DNA of 64,000 bases from Bacteroidetes bacterium UBA7674 (GTDB lineage Bacteria; Bacteroidota; Bacteroidia; Chitinophagales; Chitinophagaceae). Positions 38,201 through 48,172 of the stretch are shown one piece after another. Both the position numbers and the translations under genes were made by a program. The stretch covers positions 496,001-560,000 of the forward strand of contig DLHG01000013.1 of the NCBI GenBank assembly GCA_002483105.1, in the 5' to 3' direction. The notes beneath the pieces are model-generated. The model was not told the origin of the DNA. It saw nothing but the letters and a program-made list of their open reading frames with translations, and did no database searches. Within the stretch, counting starts at the first letter, position 1, and each line of letters opens with the position of its first letter.

Positions 38201-40387
38201 CTCCAGGCTACTGCTACTCAAATGGTGACAGTGACTGATAACGAAAATCCAACGATCACAGCTCCTACGGCTATCACTACTACTGCTGATGTGGGTCTTT
38301 GTTCAGCTAGCAACGTGGATTTAGGTTCAGCTACATTCGCTGACAATTGCACCGGTACTACTCTGACAAATGATGCTCCTGCTTCATTCGCTGTAGGTAA
38401 CACAGTAGTTACTTATACTGCTACTGATGCTTCAGGTAACACAGCTACTGCTACACAATCAATAACGGTAACTGATAATCAGAATCCAACTATCACAGCT
38501 CCTGCTAACATAGTTATCAATAACTACTGTCAGGCAGTATCTGATGTGGCACTCGGTGATGCTGCAACAGCAGATAATTGTGGTGTTGCTTCAGTAACAA
38601 ATGATGCCCCAACAAGTTTTCCTGTAGGTACTACCACTATTACGTGGACCGTTACAGATATTAATGGTAACATAGCTTCAACTACCCAAACTGTAACTGT
38701 TCTGCCTGCAACTATAACGGTTACTGCTGCTACTACCAATAATGTATGTAACGCCGGTACCTCGGGTGCTATCAACCTGACAGTGAATGGTACCGGTACT
38801 GCTCCTTACACTTACTTGTGGAGCAACGGTGCTACTACAGAGGATATCAGCGGCCTTGCCGCAGGTACCTATGACGTAACGGTTACTGATTCTCGTAGCT
38901 GTTCTGCTACAGGTTCATTCACTATCACGGAACCGGCTGCAACAGGCGTGTCTGCTATAGTTAAGAATGTAGCTTGTAACGGACAGAACAATGGTTCTAT
39001 CGATGTAACTATCACAAGCGGTGCTGCTCCATACACTTACAACTGGGGTGGTGGTATCACTACGCAAGACCGTACTAACCTTGCTCCGGGTACTTACACT
39101 TTAGTGGTTACTAACGGTATCGGTTGCACAGTAACGCATACGTACACCATTACACAACCGGCTGTACTGGCAATTAGCGGTACTGCAACTGATGTAACTT
39201 GCTATGGTAACCACGATGGTGCTATCGATGTAACTGTAACAGGTGGTACCGAACCATATACGTACAAATGGGCTGATGTAAACCAGAATACACTGATACT
39301 CTGGATGATATTCTACTTCAACTCTTGGTGTAACAATAACACTAACTGGCCTGGTTCAACCCTCAATGTGCAAGATAGATCAGGACTATATCCCGGCTAC
39401 TATTATGTACAAGCTACAGATGCTAACGGTTGTAAAGCACAAACTAACTTTATTATCGATCAGGATCCTCCACTTTCAGTATCTAACTGCAAGTCTAACG
39501 TGACATGTAATGGTGGTGCCAATGGTTCTATTGACATCTCAGTATGCGGTGGTGGTGCTCCTTATACCTACGCTTGGAGCAACGGTGCTACTACGCAGGA
39601 TGTATCAGGCTTGTCAGCAGGTACATACTCTGTAACTGTTACTGATGCTAATGGTTGCGCTCAGGTTGAGACAGTGATTATTACGCAACCGGCTCCGCTT
39701 ACAGCATCTATCGGTGTTAGCCCTATGTACCCTGTTCCGGGTCAGCAGGCTTATACTATCTACTTAGGTTATGGCGCACAAACAGTGACCCTGCAAGGCA
39801 GTGCAGCAGGTGGTAATGGTAACTATGACTACGACTGGGCTCATACTAACTCAGGCAACAATTGCGTGAACGTTACTCCTACAAGTACGATGGTTTACAA
39901 CCTTACAGTTACAGACTATAAAGGTTGCTCTGCAACAGCTATGCGTACGATCATTGTGAAGAATGCTAAAGCTTCTAACAATAAGATCAATGTTTGTCAC
40001 AATGGTGTGGTAACAGCTGTATCTCAGGGACAAGTTCAAGGTCACCTGAATCATGGTGATGTCTTAGGTTCATGCTCTAACGCAAATGCTAAGTCTATTG
40101 GTAATGACGAAGATGCTGAAGATCATTATGAAGTGATGACAGAAGCAATGGAGTTCAATATTTATCCTAATCCTTCTAACGGAACATTCACTATTCAGTT
40201 ACCTCAGCTGGGTAATACAGAAGTGATCATCACTGACGTTGCCGGTAAGGTTATAGAAAGGAGAATTATCAAGGATAATAACGCAAGAACTGTTGAGTTT
40301 GCTCTTGGTGATATTGCCCGTGGTATGTATATGGTCAAAGTGATCAATGCAGGCCAGGTTTATCAATCTAAGATCACATTACAATAG
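35225..40387 (+). CDS. Giant HYR/LamG/SprB adhesin secreted by T9SS
   Basis: 1720 residues. Signal peptide (MRKNILKYIGALALILAAAM...SAQ), an N-terminal jelly-roll-like region (FETGDISSWS), a fibronectin-like part (ARGVVYNTAP, GTTYYVRAYATN), then about seven HYR-type Ig domains (TITAPATVTVSADAGSCAAT, ATFADNCAG, TVTYTVTDAAGLQA). A LamG domain (about residues 610-815) is nested inside the third HYR unit. Four SprB-type repeats follow, then INVCHNG...HLNHGDVLGSC, a Cys/His block known just before sorting domains, and a T9SS type A sorting domain (NIYPNPSNGTFTI). Probably a surface adhesin. Coupled to the small secreted gene upstream. Confidence 0.9.
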   Translation: MRKNILKYIGALALILAAAMPSKTSAQVVNGGFETGDISSWSTNGNASAVTGFNEQSWLVSPADGYMARVEPISDTRSATESFLGLSDGFLTSVNAGVFNASTNYGSIKQSVYLNAFQTVTVYWNYVSQDYAPFNDGVFATMSGPSFQQAQLLAVTADNFGQSSVMVTGSYGSTGWHTVSFTATAAGTYTLGIGCFNALDPVLHPLLFVDNAAGGTSAPGQPVITTAAATNITNNSAETGGDVTSDGGAPVTARGVVYNTAPVPTLSNNFTTDGSGTGSFISNLAGLMSGTTYYVRAYATNTAGTSYGNEITFNTPAGCLAPSFTTCPANTTVSNTPGSCSGVAFYNVAVAGTTPSLSYTLSGATTGSGSGNGSGTAFTTGTTNVSITADNTCGSANCSFTVTVNDTELPTIAAPVAVTVSADAGSCSATNVALGTATFADNCAGSTITNDAPASFPIGNTTVTYTVTDAAGLQATASQTVTVTDNENPTITAPATVTVSADAGSCAATNVVLGSTTFSDNCAGATVSNNAPAAFNIGTTTVTYTVTDAAGLQATATQTVTVTDNEAPQLVGVPADVTASCDAIPPVATVTATDNCGAATVSSFSFPTINAQSTNVWKAENNTNDAIGGATAANTLGTINYSNGISGSTGFSFNGSTGLSPGVAAPVSGTGDFSVSAWIRTSSTGRMTVIQQRDGDVNGQYILKIGTNHDGSWSIPGQVYFGVGGSAGFNHINTTNTVNDGQWHHVAGERIGTAISIYVDGVLSASGNTPGLVNMNQSGAINTFIGYDQRNILFNTPANFFVGEMDDVRIMSAASCSSNYEKNYAWVATDANNNSSAIATQTVTVQDATGPSLNVPANIAVTNDAGQCGANVNFASTATDNCGTATITYSQQPNTLFGLGTTTVMVSATDNCGNISTASFDVTVTDNENPSITAPATVTVSADAGSCAATNVALGSATFADNCAGSTVSNDAPASFLIGNTVVTYTVTDAAGLQATATQMVTVTDNENPTITAPTAITTTADVGLCSASNVDLGSATFADNCTGTTLTNDAPASFAVGNTVVTYTATDASGNTATATQSITVTDNQNPTITAPANIVINNYCQAVSDVALGDAATADNCGVASVTNDAPTSFPVGTTTITWTVTDINGNIASTTQTVTVLPATITVTAATTNNVCNAGTSGAINLTVNGTGTAPYTYLWSNGATTEDISGLAAGTYDVTVTDSRSCSATGSFTITEPAATGVSAIVKNVACNGQNNGSIDVTITSGAAPYTYNWGGGITTQDRTNLAPGTYTLVVTNGIGCTVTHTYTITQPAVLAISGTATDVTCYGNHDGAIDVTVTGGTEPYTYKWADVNQNTLILWMIFYFNSWCNNNTNWPGSTLNVQDRSGLYPGYYYVQATDANGCKAQTNFIIDQDPPLSVSNCKSNVTCNGGANGSIDISVCGGGAPYTYAWSNGATTQDVSGLSAGTYSVTVTDANGCAQVETVIITQPAPLTASIGVSPMYPVPGQQAYTIYLGYGAQTVTLQGSAAGGNGNYDYDWAHTNSGNNCVNVTPTSTMVYNLTVTDYKGCSATAMRTIIVKNAKASNNKINVCHNGVVTAVSQGQVQGHLNHGDVLGSCSNANAKSIGNDEDAEDHYEVMTEAMEFNIYPNPSNGTFTIQLPQLGNTEVIITDVAGKVIERRIIKDNNARTVEFALGDIARGMYMVKVINAGQVYQSKITLQ

Positions 40388-40405
40388 TATCTCAATGATG
40401 TAGAG

Positions 40406-40432
40406 AGGGCCCGCATCATGCGGGCCCTTTTT
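40406..40432 (+). terminator. Terminator of the second adhesin
   Basis: GGGCCCGCAT and ATGCGGGCCC form a perfect GC-rich stem followed by six or more T residues, 20 bases past the stop. Confidence 0.92.
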
Positions 40433-40468
40433 TATGAATAGAATTTATATCTTGTTGTACTCTATACG

Positions 40469-43372
40469 ATGAAAAAAATATTGATTGTTTTATTACTATG
40501 CCCTTTGTTTTCCGCAGCGCAAATTCAGGACCGCGCGAAGCTTGATTCGATGCTCAAAGTGTTGTCGAGAGGTATTTACAAAGAGGATTCCAATGAAGTG
40601 AAGTTGCTTTGCGCGATAGCAAAGGAATATGAGAAGACTGATTCTAAGTCATCGCTGGTTTATGTAAACCGTGCCTTGAAGCTCTCAGAGGAGATGGGTT
40701 ATGAGTATGGTAAAGGGTTATGCTTCGCCGTGTTAGGAGATATTGCGCGACCCAACTACGACCAGGCATTTAAGTATCATTTCAGAGCACTAAAAACATT
40801 TGAAAAACTTAAGGATGATGCAAGGGTCGCCTATTCCCTCAGGGATATAGGAGGGCTTTATTTTGATATGGAGAAGTTCAACGAGTCGCTCTATTATTTT
40901 AAAAAGTCGAGTGCATACTTTGAGAAACAGAAGGACACAGCCCTTATCAGTGACGCGCTTAATACGATCGGGGCAGCTTATATCTCTCTGCATGACAATG
41001 AGAAAGGCAGGCAATATTTTCTATTGTCTCTAAAGTATGCCGAACAAATTGGTGATAGCATACGGATAGCACTGCGACTCAGGAATATTGCCAACATCTA
41101 CCTTGATGAAAGGGACTACAACAACGCACTGGCATTTCTGCATCGGTCAGTTGGTTTGATCAAAGATGTACAAAGCCGGTCATACGCTACAATCGCGGAT
41201 GAAGTTGCGGTCGTGTATCTGGAACTTGCAGCCGACACGATCACAAAGATACGGCCTGACAGCCTGGTCTCTGCGAATAAGAACACCAATTTGGCGAAGG
41301 CCATGGAATACCTAAGCCGGGCTGATGCCGCTTATACGAAATCGGGCCGCTATAACTTGTGGCATTTTAGTGTGTATGCTGAGGCACTAGCTTTGGCAGG
41401 ACGTCATAAAGAAGCTTTCGGGAAGTTGAAAAGATATAATGAGTTGAAGGATGAGGAGCTATCTAAAGATGTTCAGCTGAAAGTGGCAGAGCAAGGTATA
41501 AAGCGTGAAGAAGAGTTGAAAGAGAATCAAATAGCAATAAACAGGATCCAGAATAATAACAAGTATATAGAAAGGGCGTTCTTTATTGTCAGCGCCTTAC
41601 TGCTGGGTGTTATTATGTTCCTGATATGGCGCAATTATAAAAAACAAAAGAAAGCAAATACTGATATGGCTTTTGCGAACAGGCAACTCGCTGATGAAAA
41701 GGTAAAGCTGCAGATCGCTAATAGAAACATTTCTGAGAGTAAGGATCGGTCGGATGAACTGGCAATAAGCTTGCAGGAATCAATAATTCACAAGGATGCG
41801 CTTGCCGAGCAACTGGCGCTGTCCGCCGATATGAAGACGCGCTTCCTCGCCAATATAAGCCATGAGCTGAGAACGCCCGTCACTTTACTTACAGGGCTGC
41901 TTGAATTGGTGAATAGCGAAGAAGAGTTAAAAGGGCAGAGTAGTACCGGAGATAAGAATGGTCAAGGTCATGACCGAAATAAAGAGCGGCTGCAGGTGGC
42001 ATACGCCAACGGCCGTAAACTCCAATATATGGTAGAAGAAATTCTCGATCTTTCAAGACATGAAACTTCTGCTGCGAAATTAGACCTATCGGTAACGGAG
42101 GCTGGGCCAACCCTCAAACGAATGATATTCGCTTTCGAGACCTTTATTGAGAAAGAACGTATTACACTTCATTTTTCAGAGTATAATGTCCCCGGTTTGT
42201 ACATATCAGTGGATGAAAGTATGCTGGAGAAAATTGTGAACAACCTTGTGTACAATGCTATAAAGTTCAATGAGCCGGGTGGGACGATCAAAGTTAATTT
42301 CTTCGCTTCTGATGACAGGAAGCAATTCATTTTTACAATCAATAATTCCGGTAGCACAATTAAGCCGGAGGATCAGCCGCATATTTTTGAGCGTTTCTAC
42401 CAGGCCAGTCAAACGAAAGTGGTGAAGGCAGATGGTGTGGGTATTGGTTTGAGTCTTGTTAAGGAACTAACCTCATTGATGAACGGCACGATAGACGTAG
42501 CAAGTACGGAAGGGGCCGGTACTACTTTTACTTTGCTGTTTCCGGTGGTAGCGGAAGCCCTGCCCGAAAGCCAAAAGCAGGAGCAACAACAGGAACTGCC
42601 GGTAGAACAGTGGGAACACTTCGCCGAACGCCAGACTGTGCTTATTGTAGAAGACAATACGGAAATGAGATATTACCTCAGGGAGGTTTTGGCTGATAAG
42701 GTAAATTTGGCAGAAGCTGCTAATGGGAAGAAAGCATTGGAATGGTTGGTAGATAACAAAGCCGATTTGATAATAAGTGACATGATGATGCCGGAGATGG
42801 GCGGCGAAGAATTTGTCAATCATTTAAAGTGCAATGAAACGTATAGGAAAATACCTGTGATCACCTTAACAGCCCTGGCTGATGGTGATAACAGGTTGAA
42901 TATGCTCCGGTTAGGAATTGACGACTACATCGTAAAACCCTTCAATGCCGCTGAACTGAGGGTGAGGGTATATAACCTGCTCAACAACCTGGAAGAACGC
43001 AGGCAATTTGCCAACAAACCTACAGAACAGGATGACATATCTGTAGAGGGTAAGGAGGCTGAGGGGTTCAGGAACAGGGTAACAGATTTTGTGCTTGAAA
43101 GGATGAAGCGGGGCGACATATCTGTTTACGACCTGGCTTTTGAAATGGCAATGAGCGAAAGGCAGTTATATCGTCTGTCAAAGAATCTAACGGGCTGCAC
43201 TCCGGCGCAATTAATAAAAGAGGTCCGTCTACAGAAAGCATATGAATTGTTACTCAGTGGTAGTATCAATAAATTGGATGACGTGGCAAAACAGGTGGGT
43301 TTTGAAGACCCCAATTATTTCTCCCGCCAATTCTTAGAGCGATTTGGTAAGCGGCCGGTGGAGTTTATATGA
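40469..43372 (+). CDS. TPR-hybrid two-component regulator (kinase, receiver and AraC output in one)
   Basis: 967 residues. Signal peptide (MKKILIVLLLCPLFSAAQ), periplasmic TPR repeats (about 30-350; ALNTIGAAYISLHDNEKGRQY, RLRNIANIYLDERDYNNA), TM helix (about 372-392), HisKA with His465 in SHELRTPVTL, HATPase (NNLVYNAIKFN, ADGVGIGLSLVKEL), receiver with Asp771 in SDMMMPEMGG, and a C-terminal AraC-type HTH (about 870-967; SVYDLAFEMAMSERQLYRL, VAKQVGFEDPNYFSRQF). Bacteroidota use such one-protein systems to switch on nearby genes. Its neighbours upstream are the adhesin genes, making them candidate targets (inference). Confidence 0.94.
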   Translation: MKKILIVLLLCPLFSAAQIQDRAKLDSMLKVLSRGIYKEDSNEVKLLCAIAKEYEKTDSKSSLVYVNRALKLSEEMGYEYGKGLCFAVLGDIARPNYDQAFKYHFRALKTFEKLKDDARVAYSLRDIGGLYFDMEKFNESLYYFKKSSAYFEKQKDTALISDALNTIGAAYISLHDNEKGRQYFLLSLKYAEQIGDSIRIALRLRNIANIYLDERDYNNALAFLHRSVGLIKDVQSRSYATIADEVAVVYLELAADTITKIRPDSLVSANKNTNLAKAMEYLSRADAAYTKSGRYNLWHFSVYAEALALAGRHKEAFGKLKRYNELKDEELSKDVQLKVAEQGIKREEELKENQIAINRIQNNNKYIERAFFIVSALLLGVIMFLIWRNYKKQKKANTDMAFANRQLADEKVKLQIANRNISESKDRSDELAISLQESIIHKDALAEQLALSADMKTRFLANISHELRTPVTLLTGLLELVNSEEELKGQSSTGDKNGQGHDRNKERLQVAYANGRKLQYMVEEILDLSRHETSAAKLDLSVTEAGPTLKRMIFAFETFIEKERITLHFSEYNVPGLYISVDESMLEKIVNNLVYNAIKFNEPGGTIKVNFFASDDRKQFIFTINNSGSTIKPEDQPHIFERFYQASQTKVVKADGVGIGLSLVKELTSLMNGTIDVASTEGAGTTFTLLFPVVAEALPESQKQEQQQELPVEQWEHFAERQTVLIVEDNTEMRYYLREVLADKVNLAEAANGKKALEWLVDNKADLIISDMMMPEMGGEEFVNHLKCNETYRKIPVITLTALADGDNRLNMLRLGIDDYIVKPFNAAELRVRVYNLLNNLEERRQFANKPTEQDDISVEGKEAEGFRNRVTDFVLERMKRGDISVYDLAFEMAMSERQLYRLSKNLTGCTPAQLIKEVRLQKAYELLLSGSINKLDDVAKQVGFEDPNYFSRQFLERFGKRPVEFI

Positions 43373-43386
43373 TCTTCCTTTAAATA

Positions 43387-43418
43387 AAACGCCCACTTCA
43401 TATGAAGCGGGCGTTTTA
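43387..43418 (+). terminator. Terminator of the hybrid regulator gene
   Basis: AAAACGCCC(A)CTTCA pairs with TGAAG(C)GGGCGTTTT; T-rich tail. Nearly the same stem as that at 34135. Confidence 0.88.
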
Positions 43419-43632
43419 TTATGCAATAATAAAAAGCGGAGAAGTAAAGCGCTCTCCGCTCTCTTTCTCCGCTCTTATTTATTGTGGTGCCGGGCGGGGA
43501 ATTGTCGAACTCTTTTGTTGACAATTTGCTGGAAATTAATGAGTTTGTAAAATCGCATAGTTTAATGTAGACCTAAAAGATCTTCGCATTTCAACCCAAT
43601 ACAATTCCAGATTTTTATCTACTTCTCCTACC
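43419..43632. other. Spacer with repeat-element copy
   Basis: The first part (to about 43495) resembles the stretch after the first adhesin's terminator, with GGAGAA, CGCTCT and TTTCTCCGCTC blocks. A hairpin AATTGTC/GACAATT follows at 43500-43526. A fleeting likeness to a tRNA 3' end (43485-43510, minus strand) does not fold as a tRNA. No gene. Confidence 0.45.
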
Positions 43633-43877
43633 TTATACAGAAAACATTTCTTTCAATTCCAGTATTTTAAACCGTCCGTTAATCGCCGCTTCCAGATTGA
43701 ACTTATTGAGTATAAATTCAGGTTCGCCCATTGGTTCGTCTGCGGAATCAAAAGTGACGTAATGAAATGGGATCATTGTTTCGGCTTCTAACGCATAAAT
43801 GCTTTAGCGGCATCCATAAGGGTCGTGGTGGTGCTGCGCCATAACCAAGTTGGCAAATAAGCTCCCGGACTTTTTGA
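43633..43877 (-). pseudogene. Fragment of an MBL-fold (UlaG-like) hydrolase, frameshifted
   Basis: Read on the minus strand, 43800-43877 gives PGAYLPTWLWRSTTTTLM then DAAKAFMR; a shift of one frame continues as LEAETMIPFHYVTFDSADEP and runs to a stop at 43633. The pattern (GAY-P-W, an Ala-rich helix, then HYxTFD-xDEP) is the C-terminal end of metallo-beta-lactamase-fold hydrolases of the UlaG/RomA type. The N-terminal metal-binding two-thirds is gone and a frameshift splits the rest, so this is a remnant. Confidence 0.72.
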
Positions 43878-43922
43878 GGGGTCGACTAGTTAGCGCTAAA
43901 GAAGCTGTAGCTACCCGTATCG

Positions 43923-44387
43923 CTACTTTTTTCGTACTCCTTTGCCGATAACTTGTCCGTACTGGGTCATTTCCAATGCCATCGTTCCATCGCTTTGCAG
44001 CGTAAATTTCAGTACACCGTCCGCCCCTCCCTGCCGTATGGCATGAAAGGTATTTTCGGCAATAGGGAAGAAGCGCATGTCCCAGTTCAAATCATTCGTA
44101 TTGTATATTAAATGTTGCTCCAAATAGGTAATGATATGCTTTGTTGAAGGGCTTTCGGGGTCGATATATTCACCTGCGTATTTCCGGATGGAAGGCGCTG
44201 GTAAATCCACTTTTTTAGGAAGTGGGTTTGAAGACGGTTTGTTATCCAGGATTTCGGCAATGTTATCGTAAGGACATACGCCCTTTTCAAAGTTGTTCAA
44301 TATGATGATGCTCCTGTCTTGCCGGACATTATAGTACACCAGCGTGGTGTAGCCGTCCCAGCTACCCGTATGTCCGTAACTTAAGTA
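43923..44387 (-). pseudogene. C-terminal remnant of a serine hydrolase (class C beta-lactamase fold)
   Basis: About 155 residues on the minus strand. LSYGHTGSWDGYTTLVYYN carries the HTG triad box of class C/penicillin-binding-protein-like hydrolases, and RQDRSIIILNNFE and a C-terminal beta-barrel-like extension (PAPSIRKYAGEY... ) follow as in serine hydrolases with a DUF3471 tail. The N-terminal part with SxxK and YxN is missing; a stop codon sits at 44385-44387 exactly where the 5' end of the opposing Rhs gene begins. So the gene was cut at this junction. Confidence 0.8.
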
Positions 44388-47300
44388 CTAAACCTGCAGT
44401 AATACATGTCACGCAAGGTGAAATAAAAACTGTTTTTGCTTTCGGGAAAGCAATGGTTTATAAAATATATGGCCCAAAATTGGCAGGTGATACGATCAGA
44501 ATGAAGTACATATTTGAGACTCCGCGATCTTCACTAACATCATGGAGCCAAAGTCCTATAAGAGCAGAATACAAAATTGATTACAAATTAAATGCTCGTA
44601 AATATTCTTCAGGTTCGCTTGCAGCCACTTCCTCCACTGTTTCGGTATCTAATCAACAGTTAGTTGATACACTTTCATTCTTTTATAACCGCGTTGATAG
44701 TGACGGTGTGGTGATCAGGCACAGGATATGTGCAAATATGGACGCACTAATGCCTTACCTGGCTGGTAACACATTACAACGCGAAGCTGATGTGGTTTAT
44801 GAATGGGTGGACCCTAATGTAGCTCCTCCGGGAGATACACTTTATGCCTTAACTTGTGGAGATATCGTAGGTTCTACCTTTAGGAATGCCTTGAATAGTG
44901 AAATACAGAAAGTGCACGATAAGCATGAAAACCTTCTGAGGCTGGAGTATGAGGAACAATGCAAGACACCTTCTGCTATTAATGATTTCCTGGCAAATTC
45001 CCATGAAATATCTCAGTATCAGTATACACTTTACTATTATGACAGGCAGGGCAACCTGATAAGAACTGTAGCACCTAAAGGTGTAAAGCAGACGAGCACA
45101 GACAGGAGCACAAATCCTGGCCATGACTTTGTGAGCAGCTATAATTATAATGTTTATGGTGGTGTGATCAAACAAGTAACACCGGACGGTGGAACAACAA
45201 GGTTTGTATATGACAGGCTGAACAGACTGCGCTTTTCCCAAAACACTCTTCAGTTAGGGGAAGATAAATTCTCGTATATTAAGTATGACTCCCTGAGCCG
45301 TGTAATAGAAACGGGAGAGGCAATAGCTACCGGTTTAGATACTGTTATTCTTCAACAGGACTCCACGGAATCTGCTACCTATCCACTGGAAGGTTACCCC
45401 GCGACGCTGAGATATGTAACCAAAACTATTTACTCAGAACCATATACCACAGGACCATTCCCTGCATGTGACCTTGAAAATAAACAAACCTTCCTCCATA
45501 ACAGGATTAGCTATACCACAACTGATGTGGATGGCAACTGGACTACCGACAATGATGAGACATATACACTCTATGGCTATGATCCGCATGGCAATGTACG
45601 CTCGCTGGTGCAGTGGGCGAGTGGCATGGCACAGCCAAAGTATATGGAGTATGCCTACGACCTGATAGGCGGTAAAGTGAAAGCACTACACTATTACAGT
45701 CTTATAGATGTTGGTAATGCTGGCACGACATACGCTGTACAGGATTATGACAGGTATAGCCATAGATATGGATACGATGCCTGGAATAGACTGGTCGAAG
45801 TCAAGACAACCTATGACGTGAGCTCAACAAATCTTACCGGTACAACTGATGTTTATAACAAATACTATGACCATGGACCGCTAAAGCGAACAGCGCTTAA
45901 TCCTCTGGGTGGCAGTGGTGCGACTGCTGTACAAGGCATAGACTACACCTACACGTTGCAGGGATGGCTGAAGGGTATTAATGATGTACAGACTGCAGGG
46001 CCGGGTAGTGATGTTGGTGGTGGGATTACCAGTACGGCGAGAGACGTATTTGGCGAAATAATTAACTACAACGATCAGGATTTTAGTAAGACAGGTTCTC
46101 CATTTAACAGTAACGCAGCAGTTAGGCTTACCAATGGTAACCTCTATAATGGGAACATAGTTAGTATTGAAGACAAGGTGTTCTCCGATGACGTGGCAGT
46201 GGTAATTCCTTTTGAGGATGGGGCAGGATTCAGATATAGATATGACCAGCTGAATAGGATTACCCGTGCTGATTTCCACAAGTATAAAACACCGGGTAAT
46301 GGCGGCCCCGGATGGGATCCTAATGGTATATTTGATGAGCAGTTTACTTATGATGCCAATGGTAATATTAATACATTGATGCGTTATGGCCCTACCGATC
46401 CGACCTTCACAAGTAAAACGATATGGGACAGCCTGACTTACAACTATTCTTACCTGAATAACTCCCTTTCCTATGTGCAAGAACATGCTGGCTTGATTTA
46501 TAATGATATAGGTGGTAATACCGGGTTTACTTATGATGCTAAAGGACGGATGATATATGATAACTTTGATAAGCTACGTGTGTACTGGAGGCCGGATGAT
46601 AAGGTAGAACGTATAGAGCGGCTTACAGCTGTTAAGCCTGTGCCCGTTGTAGGTACCCGTTGGGACTATCTGTATGATGCCATGGGGAACAGAGTGAAGA
46701 CTGTGGAGACAGACGTGCCGACATCGACTGTGACCTCCGCGAGCCATAATATATTTAACGCGGGAGGTAATATGATGGCAATTTATAATAACGCCAATGC
46801 TTATTTGCCTTCAGAGCGCTACATATATGGGAACGATCGCACAGGGTTGATGGCAGGATCTAACGGCGGCGCTTTGCCTTCAGCTAAATTCTATGAGATA
46901 CATGACCACCTGGGTAATGTGCGTGTGGTGATAAATGCTATGAAGAATGGCAGCGGCCAGGCAGTAGTGAGCAAGTACTTTAACTATTATGCATTTGGTT
47001 CCGTACAGCCGGGACGATCTTTAAATGGTTTGCAGTATCAGTTTGGTTTTAACGGACAGGAGAAATCAGATTATTTAAAAGGTGAAGGGAACCACCTTAC
47101 TTATAGATATAGAGAATATGACCCGAGACTGGGTAAATTTTGGAGTATAGATCCTTTGCACGCTACATACCCTTGGAATAGTACATATGCCTTTGCGGAG
47201 AACAGGCCCATAGATGGAATGGATTTAGAAGGAAAGGAGTGGAGACCTATGAACAAGATTCGTGATAATACTTCCGTTAGGTTATATGATTATGAAACCG

Positions 47301-47872
47301 TTATTAGGAATAAGGCTACAAGTATGCCAATTCCTACCCCGCCGCAAGCAACAATGAGGCAAGATTACTCAAGAACAATATATGGATCGGAAGCGGGCTA
47401 CGAGTATTCTAAGGCTTCGTTTGAACAAACAATGGATATTATCGTTCCTGGTGGACCATTAGTATTGAAAGGAATAAAGGGTGAGGAGATTACAAAAGGG
47501 GATATATTTATAGAAGTATTTGGAATTGTACCCGCTTTTAAGTGGGGAAGTGAGGCGCTAAGTGTTACAATGCATGGCTTTAAACATGCCGCTGCTAAGA
47601 ATGTCCCTTGGCAAAAAATAGTAAAATCAACAAAAAGCGGAGCTGCAAAATTCATGCAGGGAATGGACGTAGAAAAGTTAACAAAAGAGGCATGGGATAA
47701 TGGACAAGAGGTAACCACAGGTAAGCCGTGGAAAGTTTACAAATCAGATAAAATAATCGGTGCTAATAGCGGTAAGGAAACACAGTATATGAGAGTGGAA
47801 CTTTCCGAAACTACTAAGGAAATTCATGGTCATCCGATTTTGGAAGCTGAGTATAAAAAATTAACTAAATAA
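44388..47872 (+). CDS. Rhs/YD-repeat polymorphic toxin, 5' truncated
   Basis: The first ATG in frame is at 44453 (1139 residues), but the frame is open and looks protein-like from about 44388 (TKPAVIHVTQGEIKTVFAFG), with no signal peptide or start context, so the gene has lost its 5' part at a junction. The body holds YD repeats (YYYDRQGNLIRT, YNYNVYGGVIKQVTPDGGTT, RFVYDRLNRLRF). The Rhs core ends with NGQEKSDYLKGEGNHLTYRY and REYDPRLGKFWSIDPL, then NRPIDGMDLEGKEW. After this core about 215 variable residues form the toxin-like tip, with HGFKHAAAKNVPW, AKFMQGMDVEKLTKEAW and a final IHGHPI; toxin chemistry is not recognised. Other Bacteroidota Rhs proteins are exported and deliver the tip. Its promoter and export signal are missing. 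Confidence 0.85.
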
Positions 47873-47878
47873 TAATGT

Positions 47879-48172
47879 ATGTTATCAGAAAAATGGCATG
47901 TTAATAAAGATGATCTTTCAGATCTAATTGCTATCGATGAGGATACTTTTTTATATCAGGATATGTTTCAAGCATCTTTAGAAAATTATGTTATCGATTG
48001 TGGATGGTACGAATTTGAATCTGATAGCTATTTTAAGACTGTTCTAATAAAGGATTATGATTGGGAAAATCCTATGGTGGCAATTCTAACAAAGCATATT
48101 AATGATATGCGTTGGAGTATAGCTATTTGTGAAAATTATGTGGAAAGAATAGGTGATTCAAAGGAGTCGTAA
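47879..48172 (+). CDS. Candidate immunity protein for the Rhs tip
   Basis: 97 residues, acidic, no signal peptide (MLSEKWHVNKDDLSDLIAID), starting six bases after the Rhs stop. Small acidic proteins directly behind the variable C-terminal tip are the standard place for immunity genes. No known immunity family recognised. Its AT-rich codon use differs from that of the Rhs core, as for the tip itself, as expected of exchangeable toxin-immunity cassettes. Confidence 0.65.
   Translation: MLSEKWHVNKDDLSDLIAIDEDTFLYQDMFQASLENYVIDCGWYEFESDSYFKTVLIKDYDWENPMVAILTKHINDMRWSIAICENYVERIGDSKES

Noticed and set aside
43480..43530. Possible tRNA 3' end on the minus strand (CCCGGCACCA)
   Set aside because: The T-loop is two bases too long, the T-stem does not pair and no matching acceptor or anticodon arm is found.
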